Positions 11,404 to 22,797 of a DNA stretch of 64,000 bases are shown here, piece by piece. Each line of letters starts with the position of its first letter. The stretch's first letter is position 1. This stretch comes from Salminus brasiliensis (Eukaryota > Chordata > Actinopteri > Characiformes > Bryconidae), in NCBI RefSeq assembly GCF_030463535.1, contig NC_132894.1, forward strand, positions 11,147,933 to 11,211,932, given 5' to 3'. The notes under the pieces are model-generated. The model did not search any database and had not been told where the DNA came from. It saw only the letters and a list, made by a program, of their open reading frames with translations. A program made the translations under genes and the position numbers.

Positions 11404-14400
11404 TTAAAGCTTGATTTGCTGAGCTCTGTATGTGTCAAAGTCCTCTGGAAGAGTATCTGGAGACAAAAAACCATGGTCATTAGTTAGAGTTGTTGGGTAC
11501 AGCTTTAACAAACATAATGCATTTGATCAAACCTGGCCATTATTTTAGTATTTACCTTTTTATTGCTGATTTGAAATGTTTGCCTGTTGCCTATATGTTA
11601 AAACACCTTAAACCCTTATGACCCTGTATGTGGGTCCCTCAGCTACCTCTAAAACGTCATATTAGGTAGTTGCATAGTAGTTTCGTACTGAGTATATGTT
11701 TTAAGCCTAATCTTTGTATGTAAGGAATTTAGGCTATATTGTTTGCAATTCAAACAGTACCGTTGCATCTGTAGCGTAGGTTGGCCCAGATGATGTTCTC
11801 CTGCGAGAAGCAGAATACTCCTAGCCTGCCGCCTCTCATTGTTGTGTCAATTATAATTCCTGTGTCTGCAACCATCCGCGGACCCTCATAGAAACGTACC
11901 CTGTATGCATGATACAGGACCAAACACAATTTTAGATGAAGACTCAGAGTGCAGTGCTGTAAGCAATGAGCTAGTTAGCTATGTAGTTGGAGCACTGTTC
12001 AGTGCTGCTGTACCTGATGTACCCATCATGAGGTCTGTGCTGCAGGAACCAGCGGTAAGATGTCTTGTCCTTCCAGCCCACATTTCTCGGGTCTTTCCAC
12101 AATAGCTTCACCTGGTTTGGGGTGTGACCTGTGTGCCAAAGTGAGTTCCGCAGATTCTCTCCAGGCCCTGTGTCTGATTTCACAGCCTACCAGCAGTGTG
12201 AAAAACAGAGATAAAGTCCACAGATTATAAACGGAGGATAAAAAGGGATTTTCCATGTTTTTCCATGAATTCTATGACTTTATAGACATGTGGAATGTAT
12301 ATCATGACTAAGAAGAAGTTCTTCAGTTGAAATGTCTCATTGAGGAATGAAATACCCTAAATAGGCCTTCCATAAGTCCTGTAATCAGTGGCGAGCAAGA
12401 CACAATGAAGTTCGATGCATAAATCACCTTGAGTTGGATCCCTGGTTCGGCCACAGCTCGGAAAGGATTAGCCTGCCAGTAGATCTGCTCCACCTGCTTC
12501 CACATGACCACATAAAAACTGGAGCTGTCCTGATACCCAAAGATAAAGCCAGCATAGTCGTCATCCGTTACTGTATTTACATGAAAAGTCCCTTCAAAGT
12601 CCACTCCATTGAAAGCTGTGTAACCTGAATGGAAAAGCATGGTAGGATTACTTGTATCCACAAATTTAGAGCATGAAGGTTGTGATGGTAGGCCATGCTA
12701 GACACTCACCGACAGCCAGTCCAGGGTCACTGTTCATAGTTTGAACGATCTCTTTTCCCTGTTTGGAAGAAAACAAATATTGCTTGTGTTATGAAGCTTC
12801 TTCTTTAGTCCTTTTCATTTAGCTTTCTCACGAGGTGGAGAACAAGATCTGACCTGATTAAGCACCTCCCAGTTTGGATCAATCTGAGCATCTCCCTCTG
12901 GATCCAGCACCACAGTCTGGTAAGCTCTGAAGTCAGTGAGTGTGACTTCCGCATTCTCGGGGCACACATCAATTGTGTCAATAATTGTGTCATTGTCAAA
13001 GTCCTTTTCACAGGCATTTCCAATTCCATCCCCTGCGGTTCACATTTGGAGAAACAAGCCAACTTCAGGAATCTTTATAGCCCTGTCAGGTGATTATTTG
13101 TTAAGCGGATTCATTGCTAGGAATTAGCAGCTTTTGAAAAGTATCAAATAAGTAGATCTATTTAGACAGAAACAGTTGCCATGTGTCAAAGGTCAAATGT
13201 ATTTACATCTTTACAGAGATCTGTTTCTGAGCCCCCAGAAGGCACACCAATTGCCTTCTGGGGGGGAAAGAAATGATTTCTGTAATTATAGGTTTTAAAT
13301 CAGGCAGAAAAAAAACAACTGACCATCAAAGTCCTCCTGTAGTGGATTGGGGACGAGCCTGCAATTATCTGGCCCTGGTGGAAGAAGATCTGGAATGCCG
13401 TCATTGTCGTCATCGTCATCACATTCATCCCCCTTGCCGTCTTTGTCTGTATCCAGTTGAGAGCTGTTGATGACTGCAGGACAATTGTCTCTTGAGTCCT
13501 GATGACCATCTCCATCACTGTGGAAAAGATAATAAGCATTTAGACAGGCATATTATCAGGGACAAGTCCAGAGAAAGTTGTGCAAAGGGAATGTAATACC
13601 TGTCTTTGTTGGTGTCACAAGGATCACCAATCAAGTCATTATCCATGTCCAGCTGTAAGTGCAAAAGAAGGGATTGTGAGCTTGTCTCGTCGAGAATGCT
13701 TTTATCAAACATAAAGTAGTAAAAGACAGAACCTGGTCAGGATTGCGAATATAAGGGCAACTGTCACACGCGTCCCCAACATTGTCACCATCTCGATCAA
13801 TCTGGTCTGCATTGGGAGTCTTCTTGCAGTTGTCCATATCGTTTTTAATCCCTAAGGAACAAAGTAGAACTCTCAAAGACCAAGCCAGTTTGTGAATTGC
13901 CTGACTGGAAAGAGACAGTCATGTCAAACGTACCATCACCATCAATGTCGTCATCACATTCATCACCCTTTCCATCAAGGTCCGTGTCCTTTTGGTTGTT
14001 ATTTATAACCAGCCGGCAGTTGTCACAAGCGTCTCCGTAGTCATCTTGGTCTGTGTTTTTCTGGTTTACATTTGGGACAAGCACGCAGTTGTCCTAAAGA
14101 GGCAAAGAGCAGTATGTCGTTGAGATATACTGGCACATATGAAGTGCTGCATCTTTAGGCACGTCTTGACCACCAAAGTGATTAACTGACCTCAATGTTA
14201 GGAATCCCATCTCCGTCTGCGTCATCATCACATGCATCTCCAATGGCATCCCTATCAGCATCTTCTTGGCCAGAGTTGGGTACGGTGAGACAGTTATCCT
14301 GCAAAGATACTCTCTGTGAGATTCTTGGACTTGACTTATGCTTGCATGTATTTCCAGTAGCAGTTTAATGAAATCTGGTTTACTTACCTTAGCACAGGTT

Positions 14401-17400
14401 CTCTCAGGGCATTGCAATTTCTCATCAGGGAAGCCATCAATATCTGTGTCTGGTCCACAAACATAGCCATTACCAGCCCATCCAACCCCACACTAAGAAC
14501 AGAGAAAGATTAGACAAATCACCATGTACTATGTACTAGCAATACAGACTGTAGTGCTTTGGCAATGCAATGTCTGTAATAGACTCCTTACAGCACACTC
14601 TATATTGCCATCCCTGTGGATGATACACTCAGCGCTGGCATGACAGGGATTGGCCTGCCCGTTCCCACAAGCCCTCTCAGGCTTACAACCCCGTGTCTGG
14701 TCTCCAACAAAGCCTGGTTTACAGGGGCCACAGCGGAAAGACCCCTGTCAAAAACACATGGGCACATATGCATATTTTATCATTCATTCCTGTTGCTTTA
14801 ATGACAATAAATGAGTAGACCAAATCCACCCGAGAGTCATCTAAACAGAAGCATTAAGGGAAGGGTAATCTAAAAAGAAAATGTGGTCTCAGACTGTATT
14901 TTGTGTCTCATGTTTAATGTATCCAGGGTTACATTACAAATAACATAAGCATTGAGGTTAGGATGGAACAGATTTGTGCATACATTTTCTGATGTGTCTG
15001 TTAATTAATCAGTTGCTCACCGGGGTGTTCTGACAGATGGAGTTTTCCACACAGCCTCCGTTTAAGGTTTCACACTCATTTATGTCTTTACAGACCTTTG
15101 AGGCATGACAAGATAGAAAAATAGGTGTTATGAGTTTTTTCAGTGCTGATTTGTGACTCATTCTCTTACTGACACACTGATGTCCAACCTTTTGAACGTC
15201 AAGTTCTGAATGAAGATCTGAGAGTAGTAACCTGTTTGTTGGCTTTAGCGTAGGCAAGTCCCACTCCTTGTACCTGCGGACCTGTATAGCCTGCAGGACA
15301 GAGGCCACAGCGGAAACCAGGGGATGTGTTGATACATCTCACACCCATATGGCATGGCAATACAGTACACTGCAAGCAAAGAAACAGAGGTTCATACAAA
15401 ATGTTCAACTGGCCCTATGCTTTGGCTAGGGCAGGCCTAGTGAAGTAGCATTAAGTAATTGAAGGATTTTAGGTAAGTTTAGGTTTAGGAATATTAGCCT
15501 TTTCTTAGGGGCCATCCATGTTCCTCAAAGCCACACTGGCTTTGCCACTGTTGTTGTGTTTTTATGTATTTTGTAATAAAACCTTTAGCTTTACAGTCCA
15601 GAATTACGTTGTTTTCCATCATGTCCACCTTAAATTGAACTATATCCAGCCTGTCTCACTAATTTGAATGCTTTATACCTAAATGTGAAATCTAAGTCAG
15701 GTACACTCTACACTCTACAATCAGGGCACTGATAAAAACTGGGGATCTGAGGAATTTGCTCTAAATATTTTCTGACCTAAAGCAGGCAGGCTCATTATTG
15801 ACCTGAATTATTTCTGTTGGAAAGTTGGAAATACATTGCAATTGACTTTCGCCAAGAAATCTTCATCTGCTGTGTCCCACCTCATCTATGTCCGTGCAGT
15901 GGGTGCCATTGCCCACCATGCCCTCTGGACACGGCCCGCATTTGATTCCACTGGCCGTCTCGATACAATCCACACCCGGGTGGCAGGGATTGGGAACACA
16001 AGAGGGCTTTGGCTTTGGGTCCACATTCTCGGAACGCATCCCTACAGGTTCACATGTTGAACAGTGTATCATAAAAACACAACACAGTGAACTTTCATTC
16101 TCTAATTATTGGCTGATGTAGTGTAGTGGATAACAACTGACTTGGGTTTGATTCCCCAGCTGGACAAGCGCACTATACTACACCTGTAAGAGTCCTTGAT
16201 CAAGACTACATGTAATATGACTGAAATGTCAGTCGTTCTGGATAAGAGCATCAGCCAAATGCCATAAATGGACATGCAATTAGGAAATTCGTCTTCTTTA
16301 TTGATTTTTATTGATCTCCTTTAAAGCTATTTTAGGAGTAATGACCTTGTCCTGGTTTTGATGAAGCTTCAGGAGAATGTTGATATCTGAATGCCTTTGT
16401 TATTCATAAATGTTAAAAATTGTATTTGTACCTAAGAATTCATAACACTTCATAGCATTTCTATTACTTTAATAAGAAAAGATATAAAAAAGGTCTGATA
16501 TTAAAATGTAATTAATGAGGCACAATAAAAATATTAAGCATTGCTCTTTTTCTAATTTGCAAACATTGAAGGCTGTAATCAGCAGTATTGCTAATGTGGA
16601 GTAGTTTAACTATTAACTTTGTGTTTACTCAGTGTTGCATTATAGGCAGTTATTGTTGTATAAAATTTCAGCCCCAACAGATGTGTGTACACCCAAATTA
16701 CTCACCACAGGCCTCACACTCCATTACTGTGTTCTTCAGGAACACAATTTCCTCTATCTGCATGAGGAGAAAGAACAAAGCATGACCACTAATTAGCAAT
16801 GCATACTAACTGGGAGCTACCAGCATGAAATCAAGACAGTGGATAACACATGGTCTTTGCTTCTTTACCTGTTGTTTCAGAAGTTCCTTGATTTCAGCCA
16901 GTGCCTGGTTTGTGCCCTTAATCTGTTTTATTATTTCGCCATCTGTGAAAAGTCAATTCAGACTATATTGGAATATCCACAACATATCAGCCCTAGGAAT
17001 TACACATGCTATTATAATGATAATAGTTGTGTAAAAGTTGCATAGTCAACATGAGGAGTCCACAAGGCCTTATGTATAACATATGCTCACTGTAACTCAT
17101 TTTGTAATGAGATTTCCTCAAGGCTTGTGTCAGTGCTCTTTGATGGATGATGGTTTGAGAGTAGACCCTTTACTTGGAATTTACAAGCAAGTTTGTATGT
17201 CATTAAAACTTTCTGGCCTGAAGGTTTCAGCTAAACTGCTTTTATTCTGCTTAGTGTGTTTTTGTAATGATACCGGTTTGTCTCAATATTTAATCTGCAA
17301 ACAAACTTAACTGCACCATGCAAGAACATCCAAGCCTGTAATTAGAAAAGCAGTAAGAGAAGAACCTGAAGGTGAAGATGTTCTGGGCTTCATTCATAAA

Positions 17401-18453
17401 AATTAAATGCAAGAGAAATGGGCTTTACCAGTAAACTGGATAATATCTCAGTAGTCAATGTATATTTTCAGTGTGATGGCAGAAGTGAGGGTTTTCCAAA
17501 TAGGGATATCTTTATTCTTTATTGGATGGGCTTGATCTTTGGCCTAATGTACCTGGTTATCTAATGAATCCTGCTTTGTGAATGAATCCCCAGGGCAGAA
17601 AGGGCAAGAGGCCAGCAATTGAGCCTTACTTCCACTTCCTCTCTCACTCGCCTCTTTTCAATAGGAAGCCGATCTCAGATCAGAACTTCCTGGGGCAGCA
17701 TGTGTGCAGAAGGTAGCTCTCCCCCAGGGGTTGTTTTGCCTTCCCTTTTTTGGGGCACAGAGGAATGTAAATGTGGTCTTTCCATTAACAGCATCCATGT
17801 TTTTGCCATGCATTCCTGGTGAAAGCTCAGGAGATTCTAAAACATGGACTGTTGCGTGTGTAAAATTCATCAACTGATCTAAATCCTACACTGATGCTTG
17901 ATCTTTCTTTTAATAAGATTATGTGAGACGCAAAATTGAGATGTCAGATGGCCTTCATGAAGAACAATATTGCCAACATGATTAACAAACCTCAGACAAA
18001 CTGATCAGCATTCTTACTCTGACTTGGGTGTCTTTGAGGAACATTTAATTGGTAAAGAATCTTTATGTAGAGGTTCTTTAACCTTTTAAACGACTGTTCA
18101 CATCTCCTTTACAACAGTACGTCTCCAAGCAAACGTCACTGAAAAGTTCTTAAAGAATTTGGGTTTTTTAAAGATCTATAAAAGTATAGAGTATATTATT
18201 TCAAAGCAAACTAACAAATAAAAGTCCTTCAGATCATATTTACTCAAAAATACGGACGTGGACATAAACCAAAATTATCTTAAAGCATGCACTGTAACCT
18301 GCATTACAAAGTCTAGTCCACTTTCTCTGGTCTTATTCTGTTCAATTCAGGTGATTATCTCAATTGAAGAAGCTTACCTCTTGCAGCTGCTTGCCCGGAC
18401 ACTATTGTACTGCCCAGGTAAAGAAATCCTAATAATACCAGAACCCACCGCAT
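11404..18453 (-). CDS. comp: Cartilage oligomeric matrix protein (thrombospondin-5), complete
   Basis: Secreted pentameric calcium-binding matrix glycoprotein. 19 coding exons (high to low): 18453-18378, 16942-16869, 16757-16706, 16041-15881, 15369-15232, 15095-15021, 14744-14592, 14492-14388, 14298-14191, 14093-13934, 13851-13733, 13652-13600, 13517-13324, 13032-12854, 12758-12710, 12624-12428, 12186-12014, 11900-11761, 11456-11404; 2259 nt, 752 aa (human about 757). Order: signal peptide (1 to about 20), five-stranded coiled coil (about 26-63) ending in CEAC (Cys64, Cys67, interchain disulphides), four EGF-like modules (about 70-250), type-3 repeats rich in DxDxDG and DNC motifs (about 255-515), C-terminal lectin-like globe ending [16 protein letters not shown]. 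The lack of an N-terminal TSPN domain separates it from THBS3 and THBS4. 19 exons and convergence with crtc1 support comp. Confidence 0.96.
13232..13264. other. 13-bp perfect hairpin in a comp intron
   Basis: Arms CCCCCAGAAGGCA (13232-13244) and TGCCTTCTGGGGG (13252-13264) are exact reverse complements around a 7-nt loop. It sits in the intron between the exons at 13324-13517 and 12854-13032, about 60 bp from the donor of the upstream exon. Confidence 0.85.
16117..16270 (+). mobile_element. tRNA-derived SINE, short head variant
   Basis: Begins with a tRNA-like segment (GTGTAGTGGATAACA, then a B-box-like GGGTTTGATTCCCC) followed by TAAGAGTCCTTG and the tail GGATAAGAGCATCAGC...AAATGCCATAAATG. 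The tail is shared with the SINEs at 20.4 and 24.9 kb but the head differs. It lies in a comp intron. Confidence 0.75.
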
Positions 18454-18560
18454 TTCCGTAGTGTTCTCCTCTAGGATGTCTGGTTTACTGTGAAATTCCT
18501 CCAACCCCCTCATCTGCTTTTAAATCTCTGGACCTCTGACATCACCAATGGCAGGAATGT
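18454..18560 (-). promoter_or_regulatory. comp: comp core promoter and short 5' UTR
   Basis: On the - strand a TATA-like TTTAAAAG (18517-18524) lies about 65-70 nt before the ATG, with an inverted CCAAT (CCATTGG) further upstream near 18545. The spacing fits a start site around 18490 and a 5' UTR of roughly 40 nt. Prediction from motif spacing only. Confidence 0.45.
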
Positions 18561-19559
18561 GACTCTTTTCTGACTGTGGACAGCACAAAAATGAATCGTG
18601 GAAGCAATTATGGAACGACAGTGCTTTTGCAATGAAATCACTGTTTATGGCCCATTTCCAGACAAATCACAGCTAAGGAAGTTAAGATATTTTATAAGCA
18701 CTTGCCTTGTATGTGTAAAAATATACACTAGAAGTTGAAAAGAATAGTTCTGATGTTCATACGCTCATGTTTAGCAGTCTTTTTCTGAGGATAACCATAA
18801 AAAATGCAAGATGCCACACTGCTCATTAAGTGGTGGAGTGGATTGAGAAAGTTCAGGTAGAAGTTCACCTCATGGTTGAGTCTGAGAAGAGAGCGTATGA
18901 ATGTAAAAGGGAGTGAGAAAACTCTAAGAACGTGGGTTGAAGTTGGACTATCCTTTGATAAATAGAGGTAGGGCTGAGAAATAAGGCTTGGTAAAAAAAA
19001 AAAGAGAAGTGATGCGGAAGTGACGGTGTGCAAAAACATCATTATGGGATATAGAAAGTAAAGACATTTAGAAAAAAGATAATTCTAGGATGTTAGATTG
19101 GCGCTTCAGGGATTTCATAACTCCATGGAGGACTTGTGAGACAGTGTTGGGAAATGCGTGGTAGGAGGTCTGTGGACAGCACTGAAGAATGCTTGGGAAG
19201 CAGTTAATGTAGATCATATTAGGAAAGCATTACGTGAATAAATATTCACGAAATAATATTTATTATACTTGCTGCACCACAAATTCCCCTTGCTGGCTTT
19301 ATCAACACTCTCCTCCTCACCCAGATGTTCACATTACAGCAGACCAGGTGAAAAGAGAGCTGCAACAGCTGGCTAGCTGCACATGTGTCGGAGGAGGCGT
19401 CAGTGTTCACCCTCCCAGTATCGGGAGCATTGCATGTGATACAGGGAGAATTGGGTAATTGTCGATCCCTCAGTTTCTAACTCGTTGTAAAAGACATGAT
19501 TAATATACATGTGTTCTATTTTTTTTTTCTAAAAAAATGGACTTTGCATGAAAGGACCT

Positions 19560-20010
19560 GGCTTAGGTCACTGTGGTGCTGAACAGCTACAAGTATCTGG
19601 GTGTACAATTGGCCAGAGCCACTTTACTTCCTGAGGAATCTGAGGTACTTTGGTGTGAGAAATCAGCTTCTGAAGACTTTGTGGTGTCTGTGGTGTCAAG
19701 TGTTATTTTTTATGCTTGAGTGCTGGGGCAGCAGTTTTTCAGTGATGGACAAACTAACAAACTAAACAAGATCATTAAAAAGGCCTGCTCAGTTCTTGGG
19801 GCTAAATTGAACATGGTGGAGAAGGTGGCGGAGATGAGGATACTGGCAAAAGTGTCAGTGATCATAAAAAAAAAACTCCCACCCACTCTATGAAACACTA
19901 CAGAGACAGATGAGTACAATGAGCAGCAGACTGTTCCTACCCTGCTGCAGAAAAGAATGCTTTCACAGGCCATTTCTCCCTGCAGCCATAAGATTAGAGT
20001 ACATTTCTGC
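19560..20010 (+). mobile_element. L2-like non-LTR retrotransposon fragment (end of reverse transcriptase ORF)
   Basis: Read on the + strand with several frame changes, it gives NSYKYLGV, FLRNLRYFGV, LECWGSSFS, KKACSVLGAKL, and then the conserved tail around SRLFLPCCRKECFHRPF. This is the C-terminal part of the common fish L2-clade ORF2. Multiple frameshifts and stops make it a dead copy. The AT-rich sequence after 20010 to about 20370 may be its 3' UTR. Confidence 0.75.
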
Positions 20011-20408
20011 ACTCTAGTCATTATTCCCCAGGAATATCTGTGCATGTATTATCTGCACTAGACACTTCATTACTGCTTGTTGTGCACCGATCTTGCTGTT
20101 TTGCCCAACACTGCATTTATCTTGTATGGGTATATGAATTATTACTGTTACTATAATTACCTCACCTGTAAATTACTGCTACTATAACACTAATATTGGA
20201 ATAGTAACTCTTACAGTAACTGTAGCTTACTACTGTACTATAGGTCTAACACCTACATTGAACAGCTACACATTAGACATAGAGGCTAGAAACAAATATT
20301 AATTTACTGTTTATATATTTTACCCTACTCTTCTGTGTATTTTGTGTTTGTCTTATATTTATGCTACCTGAACACTCCTGAACACTCCATACCTGAAGTT
20401 TTAATCAG

Positions 20409-20615
20409 GTTGGTTGGTGTGGCGCAACAGATAACACCACTACCTGCCACTGAGCTACCACACCACATGGGCGACTGGGGTTCCATTCCCGGTCCGGGTG
20501 ACTATGCTACACCAATAAGAGTCCTTGGGCAAGACTCCTAACACTACACTGACCCACCTCTGTAATACGAGTAACCTTGTAAGTCTAAATGCCATAAATG
20601 TAAATGTAGATGTAC
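20409..20615 (+). mobile_element. tRNA-derived SINE, full-length-like copy
   Basis: Head GGTTGGTGTGGCGCAACAGA carries an A-box-like segment, with a B-box-like GGGTTCCATTCCCGG about 60 bp on, then a body with ACACCAATAAGAGTCCTTGG, and the 3' tail AAATGCCATAAATGTAAATG. The same element occurs at 24891-25115, which fixes both ends. It lies in the comp-tmem38a spacer. Confidence 0.85.
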
Positions 20616-20682
20616 ATCAGCAATCAGTTACCTAGCGTTCCCATATGGCATCTGATAAATAGCAATATATAGATTTCAATTA

Positions 20683-21291
20683 CACTAAATGGACAAAAAT
20701 ATTGAGACACCTGTTCATTCATTGTTTCTTCTAAAATCAAGGGCATTAAAAAGAGTTCATCTTGCTTTTGTTGGACAAGCTGTCCAGTGTAGGCTTTTTA
20801 TTTAGGGCAATTACTTGAGGATCTGATAGCATTCAGCGACAAGAGAGTTCAGTCAGATTGTTGGATGATCACCACCCCAACTCATCCCCAACTTATCCTA
20901 AAAGTATTGGATGGAGCACCAACCATCATACCAGAGTACACAGCATTACACTTGAGTGATGTGTGGAGAAAGTGTCATTAAGTCTCCTTGGAGAGAACAA
21001 AGCCACTTGTGCTCTCTCTGGGCCACGACTGTCGATGGACCCATCGTACCAGAGAACACAGTTCCACTGCTCCACAGCTCCATGCTGGAGGATTTTCTAC
21101 CTCTCTAGCCCACACCTGGCATTAGGCATGGTGCCAATAGGTTCATGTTTTTTTTTGCTCCAGGAAGTCCTATTCAATTGGCAGTACTTCTCTACAGTAC
21201 TTCTCTACTTCTCTGTGTCAGAAATGGGTGCAACTTAAAGTAGCTAAATGCATTCTTTAAAAGGGGTGTCCACAAACATTTGTACATATAG
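20683..21291. mobile_element. Non-autonomous inverted-repeat DNA transposon (Tc1/mariner-like), about 0.6 kb
   Basis: The left end, cactaaatggacaaaaatat, is matched in inverted orientation by the right end, whose reverse complement begins actatatgtacaaatgtttg. Both ends abut TA, as expected for TA target duplication. No transposase motif or long ORF is inside. I recall similar 'ggacaaaagtattgggacac' elements in other fish genomes, but could not search. Confidence 0.75.
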
Positions 21292-21294
21292 TAT

Positions 21295-22797
21295 ATGTAT
21301 ATAGTATATATATATGTACATATAATATCCAATATATGCCCAATTCTTCATGACATATGTGCGTGTTCTTTTTTTTTTTTGTAAACTAAATGTGTAAAAG
21401 TCTACAATGCGTGAGACAGTCAATAAAATACTGATTTACGCTCCTGTTTGTCTGTTTTGTTCGCTGTTGTTTTCATTTGATTTGTTGTGTGTGGGTGAGC
21501 AGTTCTTTTTGGCTGCCAGCATTTAAGTTGGAGGTTTGTCATTGGGTTTGTCTTCACTTGCATTTCTTCACCACATGAGAAAAACACATGCAGCTTGTTT
21601 GTACTGGTATGTTTGTGCTGCGCCTTTTCAGGTTGCCAGTGATTGCATCCACAGATGTTGGTTCCATTCCAGTTGATAGGCCCTTGGAGTTTTGAGGTGC
21701 ACCTTGACAGGCTTTACTGCACAGCAGTACATTTATCTTACCTCCCCTTTTCCGAGATTTTCCACAAGAGTAATGAATGGAAAAAATGAAAAAGTCATTT
21801 TATTTCCTACTCTTCTGGTCATTGCAAAGGCCTGTAAAATATATAGAAACTAAACTGAATTATATGTACTGATTAAATCTGAAATACTAGGAATTTGCAA
21901 CTGTCAATAGTTGTATCTTTTGTACTTCAAAAGGTATCCATGGAAAAAAGGATGATGTGCATCCATTTCTTCATGTTGTGCAGAGTGTTGCATGTTTGTT
22001 GTTTGTTTAAGATTTACCACTATTTTACTCTTTGGCTATTTAGACTAGTAAATTAAATGGCTGTATTTCAGTTGTAGACATTGCAACCTCTGGTTACTCT
22101 CACCACCACTGTAAAAATAAAAGTCAGTAATTTTCTGTACAGTCTTTTAACTTTTACTAATGCAGTATTCTTCTATAAATATAGAAAAATATATTATAAA
22201 ATATAAGAGATTTTCAGCAAGTCAAAAGCATCTGCAAAAGAAACCACTTCTGATTGGAAAATAGATTTATTTTTGAAAATACTGTATTGTCAAATGCAAT
22301 ATGACATAAAAAGCAGCCAAGTACAGTAATGTTAAGGTCATAACTTTGGCGGTTTACTCTGATTTCTCTTGCTGCCTGAAATGTGCTTTCTTGCATCTAA
22401 ATGGGCTGGGACAGATTCACCTATCGTTAGGCTTAATAAACCAGTGATTTAATGTCCATACTGTAGATCACCACATGCCTCTGGTGTACAGGAGAATAGA
22501 GTTCCACTGATAAAAAGCAATGTACATAATAAATACAGACGTTCACTGACTGCATATTAATAGTGGGAGTGGGAAGTGTTGGTGAGCTATTTACAGAGTC
22601 CCTATGTAGTATCTGTCACTTTAAGCACCATTAAGAAACTTGCATTGGTTACCATCAGACTTCTGAGACTCCTCCCCTTTTCCACGGACAAATGAAAACC
22701 TCTGTATCAAAAAATGGCCTGAGAGGGGACTTGAGACACCAGTAGCTGGTTGGATGACTTTTTTTGTTTGTTTGCCTTCTAACAAAAGGTTGGGTGT
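21295..22797. other. Spacer and tmem38a 3' UTR
   Basis: No coding exon seen. Contains a short AT-rich tract just after the DNA element and plain AT-rich sequence. A TTTATT near 22265 is AATAAA on the - strand and could end the tmem38a transcript, giving a 3' UTR of about 0.5 kb. Confidence 0.4.

Noticed and set aside
11404-18453. thbs3 or thbs4 instead of comp
   Set aside because: There is no TSPN domain: the signal-peptide exon splices straight to the coiled coil. 19 exons, 752 aa and crtc1 convergence all fit comp.
20409-20615. tRNA gene
   Set aside because: A- and B-box-like segments are present but there is no complete cloverleaf, and the sequence recurs with a SINE body and tail.
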